NCBI RefSeq assembly: GCF_019443965.1
Contig: NZ_CP040814.1
Coordinates: 2,790,001-2,854,000 of the forward strand
Source of the DNA: Salinibacterium sp. M195
GTDB taxonomy: Bacteria; Actinomycetota; Actinomycetes; Actinomycetales; Microbacteriaceae
Direction of reading: 5' to 3'
Length of the DNA: 64,000 nt
A model generated the notes under the pieces. The model was given only the letters and a program-made list of their open reading frames with translations, did no database searches and was not told the DNA's origin. Shown here piece by piece: positions 44,201 to 53,232 of the stretch (position 1 is the stretch's first letter; every line of letters starts with the position of its first letter). The translations under genes were made by a program, and so were the position numbers.

Positions 44201-45165
44201 CGGGTGCCTGCGTTCATTGTTGTGTGCGCTGCCGAGCGTGCCGGTGCGGCATCAACGCCCGGGGGAAGTTCGGTATCCCACGAGCCATAAACGGCCTCGG
44301 TGGTGGCGGCAAGCTGCGCCGAAAGCTCGAGCTCGCTGATCTCGAGATGCGTCGCCATCGCGCGCACCGTATGCGGCATCAAGTACGGCGCATTCGGCCG
44401 GCCACGCAGCGGATGCGGTGTGAGGTACGGAGCGTCGGTCTCGACCATGATGCGGTCGAGATCGATCACCGAAAGCGCTTCGCGCAGGTTCGCCGCGTTC
44501 TTGAACGTGACCGTTCCCGCGAACGACAAGAACCAACCGTTGTCGGCTGCAATGCGCGCCATCGCCGCATCACCCGAGAAGCAGTGGAAGACGGTGCGCT
44601 CGGGAGCGCCGATCCTCAACAGCGTCTCAATGACCTCGTCGTGGGCGTCGCGATCGTGAATCTGCAGCGCTAAGCCGTGCCGCTTGGCAATCGCAATGTG
44701 CGCTTCGAAGGAACGGAACTGCGCGGGGCGACCGTCGTCATCCGTGCGGTAAAAGTCGAGACCTGTTTCGCCGACGGCACGCACCCGAGGAAGGGCGGCA
44801 AGTTCGTCGATGGCGGCGAGCGCAGTATCCAACTCCCCTGCCGCTTCAAGCTCGGGAGCGTCGTTCGGGTGAATTGCTACCGCTGCGAGAACACGAGGGT
44901 TGGAAGCGGCCAATTCAGCCGACCATCGGCTCGTTGCGACATCCGTGCCGACCTGAACGACGCCACGAACCCCGACCGAAGCGGCCCGCGCCAAGTGCTC
45001 ATGAAAGTCGAGCTGGTTATCGGGCCCGCCGTCAGCAATCTCGAGGTGCGTGTGATTATCGTAAACAACGCCGTCAAGCGGGTCTGGCAGCGGCGGGTAT
45101 TGCAGCTTCTCGGACGCTTTTTCGTCGGTGCTGCGGTGGCGTTGCCTGATGAACGGTTCGGTCAC
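44197..45165 (-). CDS. TatD family metal-dependent hydrolase
   Basis: A 322-residue TIM-barrel hydrolase. Metal ligands and family motifs are present: DNHTHLEI, GETGLDFYRT, LALQIHDRDAH, HCFSGD and VETDAPYLTPHPLRG. TatD proteins are 3'-5' exonucleases on DNA or RNA. A Ser/Ala-rich tail of about 30 residues follows the domain. The start is GTG at 45165, overlapping the metG stop (GTGA), and the stop overlaps rsmA. This metG-tatD-rsmA order is conserved in actinobacteria. Confidence 0.94.
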   Translation of the reverse strand: MTEPFIRQRHRSTDEKASEKLQYPPLPDPLDGVVYDNHTHLEIADGGPDNQLDFHEHLARAASVGVRGVVQVGTDVATSRWSAELAASNPRVLAAVAIHPNDAPELEAAGELDTALAAIDELAALPRVRAVGETGLDFYRTDDDGRPAQFRSFEAHIAIAKRHGLALQIHDRDAHDEVIETLLRIGAPERTVFHCFSGDAAMARIAADNGWFLSFAGTVTFKNAANLREALSVIDLDRIMVETDAPYLTPHPLRGRPNAPYLMPHTVRAMATHLEISELELSAQLAATTEAVYGSWDTELPPGVDAAPARSAAHTTMNAGTR

Positions 45166-46742
45166 GCCGTGCCGCTTTCGGCATCCACTTCGATGCGCGG
45201 GAACAGCGATGATTCGAGCGCGGTCACGCGACCGGTGTTCGACCAGTTCGTGGCATCATCAATGCGCTGCTCGCGCAGTTCGCCAACACCACCGATGGCT
45301 TGCCAGAGCTTTTCGGTTGCCTTAGGAAGCACGGGCGAAAGAAGGATGGCGAGCGTGCCCAAACCGTTGACCGTCGTGGCCAGTACGGTGCCGAGGCGTT
45401 CGCGGTTGGCAGGGTCTTTCGACAGCGCCCACGGCTCTTGCTCCGTGATGTACCCGTTGAGTTCATCCACAAGCTCCCACACCGAGGCCAGCGCTTCGTT
45501 GATTGCAAACTTATCGATGAGGGCGTTCGACTTCTCGGTCGCACGCTTCTGCGTCGCAATGATTGCTTCGTCGGATGCCGTCAGCTCACCGAGCGTCGGG
45601 ATCTCACCATCGAAGTACTTATTCACCATCGCAATAACGCGCGAGGCAAGGTTTCCGAAGCCGTTGGCCAGTTCTGCTTGGTAGCGCGCGCTCAGGTCTT
45701 CCCAGCTGAAGGAACCGTCTTGACCGAAGGTGATGGCGCTCATGAAGTAGTAGCGGAAAGCATCGGAGCCGAAGGTGTCGGTGATCTGGGTTGGCGCGAT
45801 GCCGGTCAACTTCGACTTAGACATCTTTTCACCGCCGACAAGCAACCAGCCGTGGCCGAAGACGGCACGCGGCACCGGGAGGTCTGCAGCCATGAGCATC
45901 GCGGGCCAAATGACGGCGTGGAAACGAGCAATGTCTTTGCCGACAAGTTGCACGGCGGGCCAGCGCTTGGCGAACTGTTCGTCGTCGACGCCGTAGCCGA
46001 TGGCGCTGATGTAGTTGAGGAGGGCGTCGAACCAGACGTACACGACGTGAGTTTCATCCCACGGAACTTTGACACCCCAGTCGAAGCTGGAGCGCGAAAT
46101 GGAGAGGTCGTCGAGGCCCTGCTTGACGAACTGGATGATTTCGTTGCGCACGCTAGCGGGCTGCACGAAGTCGGGCTGGCTTTCGTACAGGTCGAGCAGC
46201 TTCTGCCCGAAGTCACTCATACGGAAGAAGTAGTTTTTCTCTTTGAGGATCTCGACCGGGCGCGAGTGGATGGCGCACACCAGCTGGCCCTTGTAGTCAC
46301 CGTCGGGAGCGGTGACGAGGTCATCGAGCTGCTTGTACTCTTCGCACCCAACGCAGTAATAGCCCTCGTACTCGCCAGCATAAATGTGGCCGTCGTCATA
46401 GAGACGCTGCAGGAAGGTTGCGACAGCCTTCTCGTGACGCTCGTCGGTGGTGCGAATAAAGTCATCGTTGGCGATGTCGATCGTTTCAAGCAGCGGCTGC
46501 CATGAATCGGCAACGAGGCGGTCGGCCCACTCTTGTGGAGTCGTGTTGTTTGCGACTGCGGTGCGCAGAATCTTCTGGCCGTGCTCGTCGGTTCCCGTGA
46601 GCAGCCAGGCGTCTTCACCCCGCTGACGGTGCCAGCGCGCGAGAACATCGGCGGCCACCTCCGTGTACGCGTGCCCAATGTGGGGAACGTCGTTCACATA
46701 GAAAATGGGCGTCGCAATATAGAAGGAGTCGCCGGCAGACAT
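45162..46742 (-). CDS. metG: Methionine--tRNA ligase
   Basis: A 526-residue class I synthetase charging tRNA-Met. HIGH is at 21-24 (PHIGHAYTEV) and the KMSKS loop GGEKMSKSKLTG near residue 308. YYCVGCEEYK lies in the zinc-knuckle region and is of the reduced type. There is no C-terminal tRNA-binding (EMAP-like) extension. The start is ATG at 46742. It heads metG-tatD-rsmA, overlapping tatD by four bases. Confidence 0.97.
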   Translation of the reverse strand: MSAGDSFYIATPIFYVNDVPHIGHAYTEVAADVLARWHRQRGEDAWLLTGTDEHGQKILRTAVANNTTPQEWADRLVADSWQPLLETIDIANDDFIRTTDERHEKAVATFLQRLYDDGHIYAGEYEGYYCVGCEEYKQLDDLVTAPDGDYKGQLVCAIHSRPVEILKEKNYFFRMSDFGQKLLDLYESQPDFVQPASVRNEIIQFVKQGLDDLSISRSSFDWGVKVPWDETHVVYVWFDALLNYISAIGYGVDDEQFAKRWPAVQLVGKDIARFHAVIWPAMLMAADLPVPRAVFGHGWLLVGGEKMSKSKLTGIAPTQITDTFGSDAFRYYFMSAITFGQDGSFSWEDLSARYQAELANGFGNLASRVIAMVNKYFDGEIPTLGELTASDEAIIATQKRATEKSNALIDKFAINEALASVWELVDELNGYITEQEPWALSKDPANRERLGTVLATTVNGLGTLAILLSPVLPKATEKLWQAIGGVGELREQRIDDATNWSNTGRVTALESSLFPRIEVDAESGTA

Positions 46743-46892
46743 GCCTTCATTGTATTCGCCTGTATCGATTGATTACGCCGGGTGCGTTAGCGGCCTGCTC
46801 GGGAGACGGATGCCCGACTCCCCAATGTGGGAGTCTGTGGGTTTATCTGTATTTGTGTTGCATTTCGACAAGAACGGGCGTACTCTCACAGG

Positions 46893-46910
46893 AACGCATT
46901 CGGGTGCGTT
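46893..46910 (+). promoter_or_regulatory. Hairpin in the fru operon leader
   Basis: AACGCA-ttcggg-TGCGTT is a perfect 6-bp stem-loop between a possible promoter (TTGCAT, 17 bp, TACTCT, in 46850-46890) and AAGGAG before the DeoR gene. It could be an operator or leader structure. The region also has TTGT-N11-ACAA. Regulation by the encoded DeoR protein is inferred from position. Confidence 0.4.
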
Positions 46911-46933
46911 GGTAAATCAAAGGAGATTACGGA

Positions 46934-47722
46934 ATGTACGCAGAAGAGCGGCAACAGCACATAGAGGGACAACTTGCTGAAGCCGGTCGCGTCGCCGTAA
47001 TCGACCTCGCTCGCACGTTCGACGTGTCAAGCGAAACGGTCCGTCGAGACCTCGATCAGCTCGAAGCACGAGGCGTATTGCGCCGCGTGCACGGTGGTGC
47101 GGTCTCGGCGGCCCGGATTAGTCGCGTCGAAGAAAGTGTCGCCGCCCGCACCGACCGCAACTCTGCTGCGAAAGAGCGCATTGCGCTGGCCGCGATGGCT
47201 CTTATCCCGCCCACGTTCACTGGCGCCATCAGCATCGACTCGGGCACCACGACGAGCCGCCTGGCTCAGCACTTGCGGGACTGGCAGCCCGCGACATCCA
47301 CTGGTTCGCTGACGATTATCACCAATTCGATCTCGATCGCGGCGATTGTGAGCGAGAACCCACACATTGAGATTCAGCTCATCGGCGGTCGCTTGCGCGG
47401 CATCACGGGGGCTGCGGTCGGCTCCGCAACGCTCAACCAGCTTGCGGGCATGCGCCCCGACATCGCATTCCTGGGTGCCAACGGTGTTCACGCCGACTTT
47501 GGTTTCAGCACGCCAGACCCCGACGAAGCAGCAGTCAAGAGTGCCCTCACTCGCGGCTCGCGTCGCGCGATCGCCCTTGTCGATGCCTCGAAGCTCGGCA
47601 TCGAAACCCTCATGAACTTCGCATCGCTCGCGGAGGTCGACACGATCATCACCGACCGCTCCCCCGCCGACGACCTCACTCTCGCCCTCGAGCACGCGGG
47701 TGTTGAAACGGTGATCGCATGA
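46934..47722 (+). CDS. DeoR-family regulator of the fructose operon (FruR-type)
   Basis: A 262-residue regulator with the DeoR HTH at about 1-60 (VIDLARTFDVSSETVRRDLDQLE, then LRRVHGGA). The C-terminal sensor domain (SIDSGTTTSRLAQHL, FLGANGVHADFGFSTPD) is of the sugar-phosphate-isomerase-like type and probably binds fructose 1-phosphate. It overlaps fruK by four bases (ATGA), so it is the first gene of the fru operon. ATG has AAGGAG eight bases upstream. Confidence 0.92.
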   Translation: MYAEERQQHIEGQLAEAGRVAVIDLARTFDVSSETVRRDLDQLEARGVLRRVHGGAVSAARISRVEESVAARTDRNSAAKERIALAAMALIPPTFTGAISIDSGTTTSRLAQHLRDWQPATSTGSLTIITNSISIAAIVSENPHIEIQLIGGRLRGITGAAVGSATLNQLAGMRPDIAFLGANGVHADFGFSTPDPDEAAVKSALTRGSRRAIALVDASKLGIETLMNFASLAEVDTIITDRSPADDLTLALEHAGVETVIA

Positions 47723-48681
47723 TCGTCACCGTCACCGCCAACCCCAGCCTCGACCGCACGATCGAGCTCGACTCCGCTCTCGAGCGCGGTGAAGTTCAGC
47801 GCTCGGTTTCGAGCAGTGAGCAGCCAGGCGGCAAGGGCGTGAATGTGTCGCGCGCACTGATTGCCTCCGGCTTGGACACCATTGCCGTGCTCCCCGGTGA
47901 TGCCTCAGACCCAATGCTGGTTGCATTGCGCGCCGAACACACCCCGACCGCTGGCCTGCCGATCGCGGGCCGCGTGCGGTCCAACGTGACGATCACCGAA
48001 CCTGACGGCACGACAACCAAGATCAACGAGCCGGGCCCGCAACTCACCACCGCCGACGATGCCGCACTCATCGCACTGGTCGTGTCGCACTCCCGCCGCG
48101 CAGAATGGGTAGTGCTCGCCGGCTCGCTCCCTCCCGGGCTCAGCGATGACTTTTATGTGCGCGTTGTGCAGGCAATTCGGGCGGCGACCGACAGTCAGCC
48201 CCCGCGCATTGCGGTCGATTCCTCGGGTGCACCGATGCTCGCCCTCATCGAATCGGGTGTTGGCGTCGACCTCATCAAGCCCAACTCTGAAGAGCTCGCC
48301 GAACTGACAGGCCTTCCAGACACCTTCGAGAGCGACCCGGATGCCGCGGCTACTGCCGCTCTGAGCCTCGTGCAACGCGGCTGTCGTGCTGTACTCGCCA
48401 CCCTCGGCTCGCGCGGAGCTCTTCTCATCACCGCCGACGAGACTTGGCGAGCCACCATGCCGCCGGTCGCCGCCAAGAGCACCGTCGGCGCAGGAGACGC
48501 CTCCCTCGCCGGCTACCTGCTCGCCGACCAACGCGGCGCAACACCAGAACGACGTCTCGCGCAGGCTGTCGCTCACGGCGCTGCCGCCGCATCCCTGCCC
48601 GGCAGCACCATGCCAAGCCCCGAACAGACCAAACCCGATTCCGCTGAAGTGTTCGTGCTCAGCCGAGCGGACCACCGCTAA
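47719..48681 (+). CDS. fruK: 1-phosphofructokinase
   Basis: A 320-residue PfkB-family kinase that converts fructose 1-phosphate to fructose 1,6-bisphosphate. The N-terminal VTANPSLDRTIELD and the PGGKGVNVSRAL segment are typical, and the active-site GAGDASLAGYL is complete. ATG overlaps the regulator stop. It is followed 38 bases later by the PTS EIIABC gene. Confidence 0.95.
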   Translation: MIVTVTANPSLDRTIELDSALERGEVQRSVSSSEQPGGKGVNVSRALIASGLDTIAVLPGDASDPMLVALRAEHTPTAGLPIAGRVRSNVTITEPDGTTTKINEPGPQLTTADDAALIALVVSHSRRAEWVVLAGSLPPGLSDDFYVRVVQAIRAATDSQPPRIAVDSSGAPMLALIESGVGVDLIKPNSEELAELTGLPDTFESDPDAAATAALSLVQRGCRAVLATLGSRGALLITADETWRATMPPVAAKSTVGAGDASLAGYLLADQRGATPERRLAQAVAHGAAAASLPGSTMPSPEQTKPDSAEVFVLSRADHR

Positions 48682-48719
48682 ACCTCAGCACCACCACTGC
48701 TGTACACAAGGAGAAAGCA

Positions 48720-50765
48720 ATGTCGCAACTCATCACCACTGACCTCGTGCTTTTGGACGCCGATCTCGGCACCAATCGCGAAGGTGTCATTCGTGCGCTG
48801 ACGCATCTCGTCGCCGAACAAGGCCGCGCCACCAATGCCGAGTCGCTTTTTGACGACGCTTGGGCACGAGAGCAGCTCACCGATACCGGCGTTCCCGGCG
48901 GAATCGCAATCCCTCACTGCCGCTCAGAAGCCGTCACCGAACCCACCCTCGTGATGGCTCGCCTTGCGCCTGCCGTTGACTTCGGAGCGACGGATGCTCC
49001 GGCCGACCTCGTTTTCCTGATCGCCGCCCCCGCCGGCGCCGACAAAGAACATCTCACGGTGCTGTCTGCTCTTGCCCGGTCCCTCGTGAACCCCGAGTTC
49101 GTCGACAGCCTGCGTGCGGCTGCTACCCGCGAAGACATCGTTGCCCTCGTTGAGCAGGCGACTGCGCCGGAAGAGAAGGCAGAGCCCGCCGCCGCTGGTG
49201 GTGGTTCTGGTGGTGGTTCTGGTGCGAGCGCCGCGAAGCATGCTGCCCCGGCCACCGATAACGAAGCACGCCCCGTGCTCATTGCCGTTACCGCGTGCCC
49301 CACCGGCATCGCGCACACCTACATGGCGGCCGATTCACTCGCCGCCGCCGCAGAACGAGCTGGCGTGGAACTCCACGTCGAGACTCAAGGTTCTTCTGGC
49401 GCAACGCCGATTGATCCTGCGGTTATTGCTGCGGCATCCGCTGTCATCTTTGCTGTTGATGTGGATGTTCGCGACAAGGGCCGTTTCGCGGGCAAGCCCC
49501 TTGTGCAGTCGCCAGTCAAGCGCGGTATAGATGCGCCTGACGCGATGATCGCCGAAGCCCTCGCCGCCGCTAGCGACCCCAACGCGACTCGCGTTGCCGG
49601 TGGCGAAGCGGCCGCCGAGAGCACGAGAAGCACCACCGATGAGCACTTCGGCCAGACAGTGCAGCGCGCCCTACTCACCGGCGTGAGCTACATGATTCCG
49701 TTCGTGGCCGGCGGCGGTCTACTGATCGCCCTCGGCTTCTTGCTCGGTGGATACTTGATCACCGACACCGCTGGCGACATCATCACGCAAAACAGTCTGT
49801 GGAATCTGCCCGATGGCGGAGTCGGCGCGTACCTCGGTGCCGCGGCCTTCAAGATCGGTCAGGCCTCGATGGGCTTCCTTGTTCCCGCCCTTGCCGGTTA
49901 CATTGCCTACGCGATTGCCGACCGCCCCGGTATCGCCCCCGGCTTCACCGCCGGTGCTGTTGCTGGTCTCATGGGTGCAGGCTTCCTCGGCGGAATCGTC
50001 GGTGGTCTCCTCGCCGGTGTTGCCGCTCACTGGCTCGCCCAGCGCAAGACCGCGGCCTGGTTCCGTGGCCTCATGCCCGTTGTCGTGATCCCGCTGCTGG
50101 CGTCGATCTTCGCTTCGGGCTTGATGGTGCTCATTCTCGGTGGACCGATCGCGGCCCTCACCGTTGGCCTCAACGACTTCCTCAACGGCTTGAGTGGTGC
50201 ATCCGCTGTCGTTCTCGGTCTCATTCTGGGAGCCATGATGGGCTTCGATCTCGGTGGCCCTGTCAACAAAGTCGCCTATGCGTTTGCTGTTGCTGGTCTC
50301 GGTGCCGGTGCAATCGACAACCAGGCACCGTGGATGATCATGGCCGCCGTTATGGCATCGGGAATGGTTGCGCCTCTCGCGATGGCTCTCGCCTCCACCG
50401 TTCTGGCTCGCCGCCTGTTCTCGCCCGTCGAGAAGGAAAACGGCAAGGCAGCGTGGTTGCTTGGTGCGTCGTTCATCTCTGAAGGAGCCATTCCGTTCGC
50501 TGCTGCTGACCCGCTGCGCGTGATCCCCGCCAGTGCGATCGGTAGTGCGGTTACGGGTGGAATCATCATGGCGTTCGGAGTCACCTCGCAGGCACCGCAC
50601 GGTGGCGTCTTCGTGTTCTTCGCGATCAACCCGTTCCCCCTGTTCCTCGTCGCAATCATTGCGGGAACCATCATCACAGCGCTGATCGTGGTCGCCCTCA
50701 AGCGCTTCGTGCGCAAGAGCGCAACGGCGACGCCCGCGGCCGCTCAAGTGCAGGTTGCCGCGTAA
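48720..50765 (+). CDS. PTS fructose transporter subunit EIIABC
   Basis: A 681-residue protein combining three PTS units. EIIA (about 1-150) has the phosphohistidine His66 in GGIAIPHCRSE. EIIB (about 184-285) has phosphocysteine Cys193 in AVTACPTGIAHTYMAA. EIIC (about 310-670) has around nine membrane helices and the segment FISEGAIPFAA. A Gly/Ser linker (GGGSGGGSGAS) joins EIIA and EIIB. It takes up fructose and delivers fructose 1-phosphate to FruK. AAGGAG lies upstream of the ATG. It is the last gene of the fru operon. Confidence 0.96.
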   Translation: MSQLITTDLVLLDADLGTNREGVIRALTHLVAEQGRATNAESLFDDAWAREQLTDTGVPGGIAIPHCRSEAVTEPTLVMARLAPAVDFGATDAPADLVFLIAAPAGADKEHLTVLSALARSLVNPEFVDSLRAAATREDIVALVEQATAPEEKAEPAAAGGGSGGGSGASAAKHAAPATDNEARPVLIAVTACPTGIAHTYMAADSLAAAAERAGVELHVETQGSSGATPIDPAVIAAASAVIFAVDVDVRDKGRFAGKPLVQSPVKRGIDAPDAMIAEALAAASDPNATRVAGGEAAAESTRSTTDEHFGQTVQRALLTGVSYMIPFVAGGGLLIALGFLLGGYLITDTAGDIITQNSLWNLPDGGVGAYLGAAAFKIGQASMGFLVPALAGYIAYAIADRPGIAPGFTAGAVAGLMGAGFLGGIVGGLLAGVAAHWLAQRKTAAWFRGLMPVVVIPLLASIFASGLMVLILGGPIAALTVGLNDFLNGLSGASAVVLGLILGAMMGFDLGGPVNKVAYAFAVAGLGAGAIDNQAPWMIMAAVMASGMVAPLAMALASTVLARRLFSPVEKENGKAAWLLGASFISEGAIPFAAADPLRVIPASAIGSAVTGGIIMAFGVTSQAPHGGVFVFFAINPFPLFLVAIIAGTIITALIVVALKRFVRKSATATPAAAQVQVAA

Positions 50766-50780
50766 CGTCGTAGGCTGAAT

Positions 50781-50812
50781 CTCCGGGCGCAGTGCAGACC
50801 CTGCGCCCGGAG
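50781..50812 (+). terminator. Strong hairpin after the fru operon
   Basis: CTCCGGGCGCAG pairs perfectly with CTGCGCCCGGAG (12 bp) over an 8-base loop. It begins 15 bases after the EIIABC stop codon. There is no long U-tract. It separates the PTS operon from the SRPBCC gene. Confidence 0.8.
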
Positions 50813-50845
50813 CATCACATCGCGACACCGCACAAGGGAGACTCA

Positions 50846-51295
50846 ATGAAGATCACCGATAGCGTGCACATCGACGCACCGGTGGAGCGAGTGTTCGAGG
50901 TCTTCTGTGACCTTGACAGCACGCCCACCAACGTCAGTGGAATCATTTCCCTTGAGTTGCTTGAAGGTCCAGCACAGCTGAAGATCGGCACTAAGTGGCG
51001 AGAAACGCGCACGTTTGCTGGCAAAGAAGCGACCGAAGTGATGTGGGTTACCGATTACGAACAGGATGTGTCGTACACGGTCGATGCGGAATCCCACGGC
51101 ACGCACTATCAAAGCGTGTACCTGTTCATGCCGAGTCACGGAGGCACGCGCCTTGACTATCGCTTCACGATGACGCCGCTGACCTTCGGAGCACGCCTCA
51201 TGAGCATTGTCGGCTTACTTTTCCTGGGCGTGACGAAGAAGGCGCTCACCAAAGACCACCACGAATTGAAGGTTGCCTGCGAGTCACAGGCCTGA
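50846..51295 (+). CDS. SRPBCC family protein
   Basis: A 149-residue START/SRPBCC-fold protein (polyketide cyclase/dehydrase-like). It begins MKITDSVHIDAPVERVFEVFCDL, the usual first strand and helix of the fold, and later shows FMPSHGGTRLDYRFTMTP. The end contains a hydrophobic helix (LMSIVGLLFLGV) and a basic tail. ATG at 50846 has AAGGGAG upstream; an in-frame ATG at 50792 lies inside the terminator hairpin and was rejected. Ligand unknown. Confidence 0.82.
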   Translation: MKITDSVHIDAPVERVFEVFCDLDSTPTNVSGIISLELLEGPAQLKIGTKWRETRTFAGKEATEVMWVTDYEQDVSYTVDAESHGTHYQSVYLFMPSHGGTRLDYRFTMTPLTFGARLMSIVGLLFLGVTKKALTKDHHELKVACESQA

Positions 51296-51366
51296 TCGGC
51301 CCGAGTCTTTCAGCAGCCTGGGCCCTGCGGCTACGTCGAGCGTTGCGGCTACTGTGATCGCAGCAG

Positions 51367-52176
51367 CTATTTCGAGCGCAGGGCCGCTTCGTACAGTTCG
51401 CGCTTGCTGAGCCCGGTCTGCTCAGCGACTTCGGTTGAGGCTTCTTTTAGCCGGGCACCATCGGCGACCAGCGCGAGCACGTAGCTGACCGCGGTTGGTA
51501 GGTCGGATGTCGCGGGCGGGGCGCCCTCAACGACCAGACATATCTCGCCCCGAGCGCCATCTTTGAACTTCGCGGCGAGCTCGGCGGCGGTGCCGCGCGC
51601 AACTTCTTCGTACATTTTGGTGAGCTCGCGGCAGACCACCGCGCGCCGGTCGTCGCCGAGTGCCGTGGCCAAGTCGGCGAGCGCTGCCGGAAGGCGATTG
51701 GGGCTTTCGAAGAACACCATCGTGCGCTCTTCGCGAGCGAGAGTGCGGAAGTAGGCGACTCTTCCCTTGCGCGGCAGGAAGCCTTCGAAGCTGAAGCGGT
51801 CGGTCGGTAGACCGGAGACGGCGAGCGCCGTGAGCACAGCACTCGGTCCTGGCAGAGCTGTCACGGTGACCCCGGCAGCGGCGGCTGCCGAAACGAGCGG
51901 GAATCCGGGGTCGCTGATGGCGGGCATCCCGGCATCGCTCAGCACCAGAACGTCAGCGTTACGGGCCAGCTCAACGATCTCGGCGGCCTTCTCTGACTCA
52001 TTGTGTTCGTGTAGCGGAATGAGCCGCGGTCGGTTCTCGATGCCGAGAGCGCGCATGAGATGGATCGTCGTGCGGGTGTCTTCGCTGGCGATCACCTCAG
52101 CGTTCGTGAGAGCTTCGATGAGGCGCTGAGACGCGTCGCCAAGGTTGCCGATGGGAGTCGCCGCAAGAATGATCAC
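51367..52176 (-). CDS. rsmI: 16S rRNA (cytidine(1402)-2'-O)-methyltransferase
   Basis: A 269-residue SAM-dependent methyltransferase that modifies C1402 of 16S rRNA. Signature segments are IILAATPIGNLGDAS, SEDTRTT, LSDAGMPAISDPG and PTDRFSFEGFLPRKG. The C-terminal part has GLSKRELYEAALRSK. The GTG at 52176 is chosen because it directly precedes the conserved N-terminus; a longer upstream frame is not conserved. It diverges from EamA; in many relatives rsmI is divergent from the mannosyltransferase gene now found at 56560. Confidence 0.95.
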   Translation of the reverse strand: MIILAATPIGNLGDASQRLIEALTNAEVIASEDTRTTIHLMRALGIENRPRLIPLHEHNESEKAAEIVELARNADVLVLSDAGMPAISDPGFPLVSAAAAAGVTVTALPGPSAVLTALAVSGLPTDRFSFEGFLPRKGRVAYFRTLAREERTMVFFESPNRLPAALADLATALGDDRRAVVCRELTKMYEEVARGTAAELAAKFKDGARGEICLVVEGAPPATSDLPTAVSYVLALVADGARLKEASTEVAEQTGLSKRELYEAALRSK

Positions 52177-52264
52177 CCCGCCATTCTCCCACCCGCGCTG
52201 AGCGCGCCATATTCGGCTGCCTCGCGCGCGCAGAGCAGCCCTTGTGAGGTCGTAGTCTTGCACT

Positions 52265-53179
52265 ATGTCGACTCCGCCGCCCTTGAGGGGAACCCCTCTC
52301 GGCGCCGTCATGCTCGTCGTGCTCGGCTTGATCTTTCAGGATGTAGGCGCCTCGGTAGCGGTGCTGTTGTTCCCCGAGGTCGGCCCTGCCGGAATGGTCT
52401 CGCTGCGGCTCGTCTTCTCGGCCGCGATTTTGCTCGCGATTGCCCGCCCCAACCTTCGCGCCATCTCGAAGCGCGCTTGGCTCATGGCCGTCATCTTCGG
52501 CATTTCGCTCGGCGGCATGAACCTGCTGTTCTATGAAGCCCTCTCTCGCGTCGACCTTGGCGCGACCGTCACGATTGAGGTACTCGGCCCCCTCGTGCTC
52601 TCGGTTATCGTCGCCCGCCGCGCCAGCGCCTGGCTGTGGGCCGTGCTCGCGTTCGCCGGAGTCGCCCTGCTCAGCCTCGGTAGCATCGGCGCCCTCGACC
52701 CCGTCGGTGTTGCCTTCGCGCTCGCCGCCGCCGTGTCATGGGCCGGCTATATTTTGGCGTCACGCAAGACCGGGCAAGTCTTCGCCGGCCTGGATGGTCT
52801 CGCCATCGCCATGGCGATCGGCGCGATCATCAGCCTGCCCTTTGGAATCTCGCAAGCTGGCAGCACTCTTCTCGAACCGTCCATCCTGGTGCGCGGGCTC
52901 GCTGTCGCCATTTGTTCATCAGCAATCCCCTACGCGCTTGAGCTGATCGCGCTTCGCCGCATTTCGGCCGCGGCATTCTCGGTGCTCATGGCCCTCGCTC
53001 CCGCCATCGCCACCGGTGCCGGATTCTTCGTACTCGGGCAGACCATCAGCTTGCTGCAGGGAGTCGGAATTGCGCTCGTGATCGCGGCCTCCATCGGGGC
53101 AGTGCGGGCGGCATCCCGTGTGCCAGGCGAACCCGGAGCTGGGCCGAACGCACTACTGCCCGAAGAGACTCCGCTGTAG
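52265..53179 (+). CDS. EamA family transporter (RhtA/DMT-type)
   Basis: A 304-residue drug/metabolite-type exporter with ten helices in two EamA repeats (about 12-145 and 155-290). The pattern LSRVDLGATVTIEVLGPL and, in repeat two, LIALRRISAAAFSVLMALAP matches RhtA-like amino acid or homoserine exporters. Its substrate is not identifiable. The stop codon lies inside the shared hairpin with the convergent MMPL gene. Confidence 0.85.
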   Translation: MSTPPPLRGTPLGAVMLVVLGLIFQDVGASVAVLLFPEVGPAGMVSLRLVFSAAILLAIARPNLRAISKRAWLMAVIFGISLGGMNLLFYEALSRVDLGATVTIEVLGPLVLSVIVARRASAWLWAVLAFAGVALLSLGSIGALDPVGVAFALAAAVSWAGYILASRKTGQVFAGLDGLAIAMAIGAIISLPFGISQAGSTLLEPSILVRGLAVAICSSAIPYALELIALRRISAAAFSVLMALAPAIATGAGFFVLGQTISLLQGVGIALVIAASIGAVRAASRVPGEPGAGPNALLPEETPL

Positions 53180-53197
53180 CGGAAAGCCTCTCCGGGC
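53158..53197. terminator. Hairpin overlapping the EamA stop codon
   Basis: Nested arms GCCCG/CGGGC, AGAG/CTCT and CCGCT/AGCGG pair, with the EamA stop TAG in the loop of the inner stem. It lies 36 bases from the end of the convergent MMPL gene and could terminate transcription from both sides. Confidence 0.55.
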
Positions 53198-53232
53198 AGC
53201 GCGATCAGTTGTTAGCTGCTTATTGTCAGTCG

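Noticed and set aside
45300..46505. 401-residue plus-strand open frame opposite metG
   Set aside because: It is antisense to a clear, full-length methionyl-tRNA synthetase. Its composition is that of a GC-rich shadow frame without family motifs.
49195..49232. GGTGGTTCTGG repeats as a DNA repeat element
   Set aside because: The repeats encode the in-frame Gly-Ser linker of the PTS protein and do not recur elsewhere in the window.
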